From: CALMEC01 sp964440285
GTDB lineage: Bacteria; Actinomycetota; Thermoleophilia; Miltoncostaeales; Miltoncostaeaceae
DNA: 10,638 nt
Direction: 5' to 3'
NCBI GenBank assembly: GCA_964440285.1
Contig: CAYTRV010000069.1
Span: 1 to 10,638 of the forward strand
The notes under the pieces were generated by a model, which saw only the letters and a list, made by a program, of their open reading frames with translations, made no database searches and was not told where the DNA came from. Of this stretch, positions 8,391-10,638 are shown one piece after another. A program made the translations under genes and the position numbers. How positions within the stretch are numbered: the first letter of the stretch is position 1; each line of letters begins with the position of its first letter.

Positions 8391-9812
8391 ATGGCGATAA
8401 CGGCAGAGGTCGTCCCACTCGAGGACAACCGCGTCCGCCTCGACGTCGCGGTTGCCAAAGACGAGGTCGACAGGAAGATGGACCGGACCGTCCGGCGCCT
8501 CTCCCGGGAGATCCGCGTCCCCGGCTTCCGGCAGGGCAAAGTCCCGTCGCACATCGTGATCCAGCGCTTCGGTCGCGACGCGATCGTCGACCAGATGCTC
8601 CGGGACTCGCTCGCCGAATGGTACATGCAGGCCGTCGCCGAACAGGGGCTCCGGCCCGTGGACGATCCCGACGTCGACCTTCCCGAGACGCCACCGGGCG
8701 ACGCCGGCTTCAGCTTCACCGCCACCGTCCAGCTGCGGCCGAAGGCCGTGCTCGGCCCATACAAGGGCCTGGACGTCGCAAAGGGCGAGCCCGTCGTCGA
8801 CGACGCAGAGCTCGAGGCTGAGCTCCAGCGGCTTCGTGCGATGGTCGCGCGCCTGGAGGCCGTCGAGCGGCCCGCCGAGCACGGCGACTTCGCGACCGTC
8901 GACTTCGACGGCACCGTCGACGGCGAGCCCCTCGCAAGCGCCACCGCCCGGGACTACCTCGTCGAGATCGGCGGGGCGCGACTCGTCGGCGGCTTCTCCG
9001 ACCAGCTCATCGGGATGGGCGCGGGTGACACGAGGACGTTCCCCGTCGACTATCCCGCCACCGACGGCCGCGGAGAGCTCTCGGGGAAGACGGTCGAATA
9101 CACCGTCACGGCCAAGGGCGTCCAGGCCAAGGTCCTCCCGGATGTCGACGATGCCCTGGCCGGCCAGGTCAGCGAGTTCGACACCCTCGAGGAGCTGCGG
9201 GCGGACATCGCCAAACGGCTCCAGGACGCAGCTCAGTCCGAGGTCGACGAGCTGTTCCGCCGCGCCGTGATCGACCGGGTGGTCGCCGGAGCGACCGTCG
9301 AAGTGCCGAAGGTCATGGTCGCCAACCGTGTCGACGGCATCCTCCACGAGACCGCCCACCGGCTCCCCCAGGGCATGAGCCTCGCCGACTACCTCCGGGC
9401 GACCGGGCGGTCGCTCGACGAGACCCGGGGCGATCTCGCGCCCGACGCCGAGATGGCGATCAAGCGCGAGCTCGTCGTCGAGGCGGTCGCCGACGCCGAG
9501 TCGATCGAGGCCACCGACGAGGAAGTCGAGGCTCTGGTCCGAAATGATGCTCTGGCCGCCGGCCGGGACCCCGACGTGCTCCTCGCCGAGCTTCGTAAGG
9601 CCGACGGGTTCGACACGCTCCGCGACGACCTGGTGATGCGCAAGACCGTGGACTTCCTCATCGAGCACAGCAACGCAATCCCGGTCGGGCTCGCCGAGGC
9701 CCGCGAGCAGCTCTGGACGCCCGAGAAGGCGGGGGAGCCCAAGGTGCCCGATGGCGGGCTGTGGACACCCGATTCGCCTGCTCCCAAGAAGAAAGGTGGT
9801 CGCGCCAAGTGA
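8391..9812 (+). CDS. tig: Trigger factor, ribosome-associated chaperone and peptidyl-prolyl isomerase
   Basis: A 473-residue protein with the whole trigger-factor layout. The N-terminal ribosome-binding domain carries the signature GFRQGKVP (45-52), which docks at the exit tunnel. A FKBP-type prolyl isomerase domain follows at about 163-245 (GDFATVDFDGTVDGEPL, IGGARLVGGFSDQLIGMGAG). The helical substrate-cradling C-terminal domain covers about 250-430. The tail after 438 is low-complexity, repeats LWTP twice (441-444, 457-460) and ends in basic KKKGGRAK. It binds nascent chains in the cytosol. The ATG at 8391 is where family homology begins; the open frame upstream only crosses tRNA-Leu. There is no Shine-Dalgarno sequence in the 11 bases between the tRNA and the ATG. 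The stop TGA overlaps the clpP start, so chaperone and protease subunit are translationally coupled. Confidence 0.95.
   Translation: MAITAEVVPLEDNRVRLDVAVAKDEVDRKMDRTVRRLSREIRVPGFRQGKVPSHIVIQRFGRDAIVDQMLRDSLAEWYMQAVAEQGLRPVDDPDVDLPETPPGDAGFSFTATVQLRPKAVLGPYKGLDVAKGEPVVDDAELEAELQRLRAMVARLEAVERPAEHGDFATVDFDGTVDGEPLASATARDYLVEIGGARLVGGFSDQLIGMGAGDTRTFPVDYPATDGRGELSGKTVEYTVTAKGVQAKVLPDVDDALAGQVSEFDTLEELRADIAKRLQDAAQSEVDELFRRAVIDRVVAGATVEVPKVMVANRVDGILHETAHRLPQGMSLADYLRATGRSLDETRGDLAPDAEMAIKRELVVEAVADAESIEATDEEVEALVRNDALAAGRDPDVLLAELRKADGFDTLRDDLVMRKTVDFLIEHSNAIPVGLAEAREQLWTPEKAGEPKVPDGGLWTPDSPAPKKKGGRAK
9795..9799 (+). promoter_or_regulatory. Ribosome-binding site inside the tig tail, for clpP
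   Basis: AAAGGTGG (core GGTGG at 9795-9799) lies 9 bases before GTG 9809 and decides that start for clpP over GTG 9761 upstream and ATG 9827 downstream. Confidence 0.6.
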
Positions 9813-10393
9813 GTCCGCTCATCCCGATGGTGATCGAACAGACCTCACGAGGGGAGCGGTCGTTCGACATCTACTCCCGGCTCCTCAACGAGCGGATCAT
9901 CTTCCTCGGCACACCCATCGACGACCAGGTCGCGAACCTCATCATCGCCCAGCTCCTGCACCTCGAGAGCGAGGACCCGGAGAAGGAGATCTCGATCTAC
10001 GTCAACTCGCCCGGCGGGTCGGTGTACGCGGGGCTCGCGATCTACGACACGATGCAGTTCATCAAGCCGGACGTCCAGACGATCTGCGTCGGCATCGCGA
10101 TGAGCATGGGTGCGCTCCTGCTCGCCGGCGGCACGCCCGGCAAGCGCATGGCGCTGCCGAACTCGAAGATCCTCATCCACCAGGTTTCCAGCGGGTTCTC
10201 CGGCCAGGCGACGGACATCGAGATCCATGCCCGCGAGATCATCGCGCTGCGGACCCGGCTCGACGAGATCATCGCCAAGCACACCGGGCAGCCCCTCGAA
10301 CGGATCGCGAAGGACACCGAGCGCGACTTCTTCATGAGCGCCGACGAGGCGAAGGAATACGGCATCATCGACCAGGTGATCCACTCCCACTGA
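9809..10393 (+). CDS. clpP: ATP-dependent Clp protease proteolytic subunit
   Basis: A 194-residue serine peptidase, normal for ClpP, that forms the tetradecameric barrel working with ClpX or ClpC/ClpA. The catalytic triad is intact: S99 in GIAMSMGA, H124 in SKILIHQ, D173 in ERDFFM. Other family marks are YVNSPGGSVYAGLAIYDTM (64-82), RIIFLGTPIDD near the N-terminus, and a C-terminus DEAKEYGIIDQVI. The GTG start overlaps the tig stop (GTGA), giving 194 residues and a typical SPLIPMVIEQTSRGER N-terminus. A short propeptide, removed by self-cleavage, is usual in the family. It is followed directly by clpX, and no second clpP is adjacent, unlike the clpP1-clpP2 pairs of mycobacteria and streptomycetes. 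Confidence 0.96.
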   Translation: MSPLIPMVIEQTSRGERSFDIYSRLLNERIIFLGTPIDDQVANLIIAQLLHLESEDPEKEISIYVNSPGGSVYAGLAIYDTMQFIKPDVQTICVGIAMSMGALLLAGGTPGKRMALPNSKILIHQVSSGFSGQATDIEIHAREIIALRTRLDEIIAKHTGQPLERIAKDTERDFFMSADEAKEYGIIDQVIHSH

Positions 10394-10400
10394 CGAACTG

Positions 10401-10496
10401 ATGCGAGTGACCAGCACACATCCCGCGGTCGGCATGAGCATCTCGACGGTGACCCGGTCCGAGCGCCGCCGGCTGGTACCGGCGACGACCGTCTAA
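10401..10496 (+). other. Possible 31-codon reading frame between clpP and clpX
   Basis: ATG 10401 to TAA 10494-10496 encodes 31 residues (MRVTSTHPAVG..., ending RRRLVPATTV). It has no good ribosome-binding site but starts 7 bases after the clpP stop, so coupling from clpP is possible. Its TAA overlaps the first bases of the clpX Shine-Dalgarno sequence, a layout seen in translational coupling. In GC-rich DNA a chance frame of this length is easily possible. Confidence 0.2.
10445..10493 (+). promoter_or_regulatory. Stem-loop just before the clpX ribosome-binding site
   Basis: An outer stem GACGGT (10445-10450)/ACCGTC (10488-10493) encloses an inner stem CGCCGG (10467-10472)/CCGGCG (10479-10484) with a 6-base loop. 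CCGGT (10454-10458) could pair with ACCGG (10478-10482) instead. The structure ends one base before TAAGGAG, so it could affect ribosome access to clpX or protect the mRNA end. There is no T-tract, so it is not a standard terminator. Confidence 0.35.
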
Positions 10497-10500
10497 GGAG
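10495..10500 (+). promoter_or_regulatory. Strong ribosome-binding site for clpX
   Basis: AAGGAG, 5 bases before ATG 10506; the best Shine-Dalgarno match in the window, in contrast with the absent one for tig. Confidence 0.8.
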
Positions 10501-10505
10501 CACGG

Positions 10506-10638
10506 ATGGGACGACCCACGGATTCCACCGAACAGCTCCTCTGCAGCTTCTGCGGCAAGTCGCAGCGGCAGGTGAAGAAGCTCATCGCCGGACCCGGCGT
10601 GTACATCTGCGACGAGTGCATCGACCTCTGCAACGAGA
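10506..10638 (+). CDS. clpX: ATP-dependent Clp protease ATP-binding subunit ClpX, N-terminal zinc finger (3' end outside window)
   Basis: The first 44 residues only. They hold the ClpX zinc-binding domain: C13-x2-C16 (CSFC), then VKKLIAGPGVYICDEC with C35-x2-C38, the C4 finger that dimerises and helps to bind substrates and adaptors. The AAA+ unfoldase module would follow beyond the window. ClpX unfolds tagged proteins and threads them into ClpP. It starts 112 bases after clpP with a strong ribosome-binding site, and is probably on the same transcript or driven by an extra promoter in that gap (none is clear). Confidence 0.95.
   Translation, partial: MGRPTDSTEQLLCSFCGKSQRQVKKLIAGPGVYICDECIDLCNE

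Noticed and set aside
8361..9668. Long - strand frame (435 codons) opposite tig
   Set aside because: Antisense shadow of trigger factor; the product has no recognisable domain, while the + strand frame has the full trigger-factor layout.

Overview
This is a high-GC window (about 70 % by eye) from a bacterium that is most likely an actinomycete in the broad sense (Actinomycetota), perhaps a deep-branching or uncultured lineage. The reasons are strong G/C third-position bias, GTG starts, candidate leaderless promoters, a fused acyl-CoA carboxylase of the type found in Actinomycetota, and the order tRNA-tRNA-tig-clpP-clpX. clpP is followed directly by clpX, without the second tandem clpP found in mycobacteria and streptomycetes. 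The taxonomic placement is inference.

Left part (1-4509, + strand): the 3' two-thirds of a giant fused acetyl/acyl-CoA carboxylase. It contains the tail of the biotinyl domain, a eukaryote-like central region and both halves of the carboxyltransferase. It is followed 10 bases later by an epoxide-hydrolase-like alpha/beta hydrolase, probably in the same operon.

Middle part (4495-6872): on the - strand lie a small conserved-looking hypothetical protein and, upstream of it, a zinc-binding (medium-chain) dehydrogenase/quinone reductase. The dehydrogenase reads through only if four frameshifts are repaired, and it also lacks part of its nucleotide-binding helix. I call it a pseudogene, with an assembly problem as the alternative. 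Diverging from it on the + strand is an intact sorbitol/threonine-dehydrogenase-type zinc alcohol dehydrogenase that appears to be translated from a leaderless mRNA.

Accessory pocket (6873-7713, + strand): a 251-base non-coding leader, then two tandem paralogous genes for 79- and 78-residue exported proteins. Each has a signal peptide, a low-complexity Pro/Ala/Arg linker and the same short C-terminal motif ending in AVWIR. I recognise no known family, and this pair is the best candidate in the window for something undescribed. A small single-domain cupin is encoded convergently at 7726-8085.

Right part (8094-10638, + strand): a housekeeping block of tRNA-His(GTG), tRNA-Leu(TAG), trigger factor (tig), clpP and the first 44 codons of clpX. 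tig begins only 11 bases after tRNA-Leu and has no Shine-Dalgarno sequence. clpP overlaps the tig stop codon by four bases. clpX has a strong ribosome-binding site that follows a stem-loop and a possible 31-codon upstream reading frame. Together these genes make a ribosome-bound chaperone and the ClpXP protease, linking protein folding with protein turnover.
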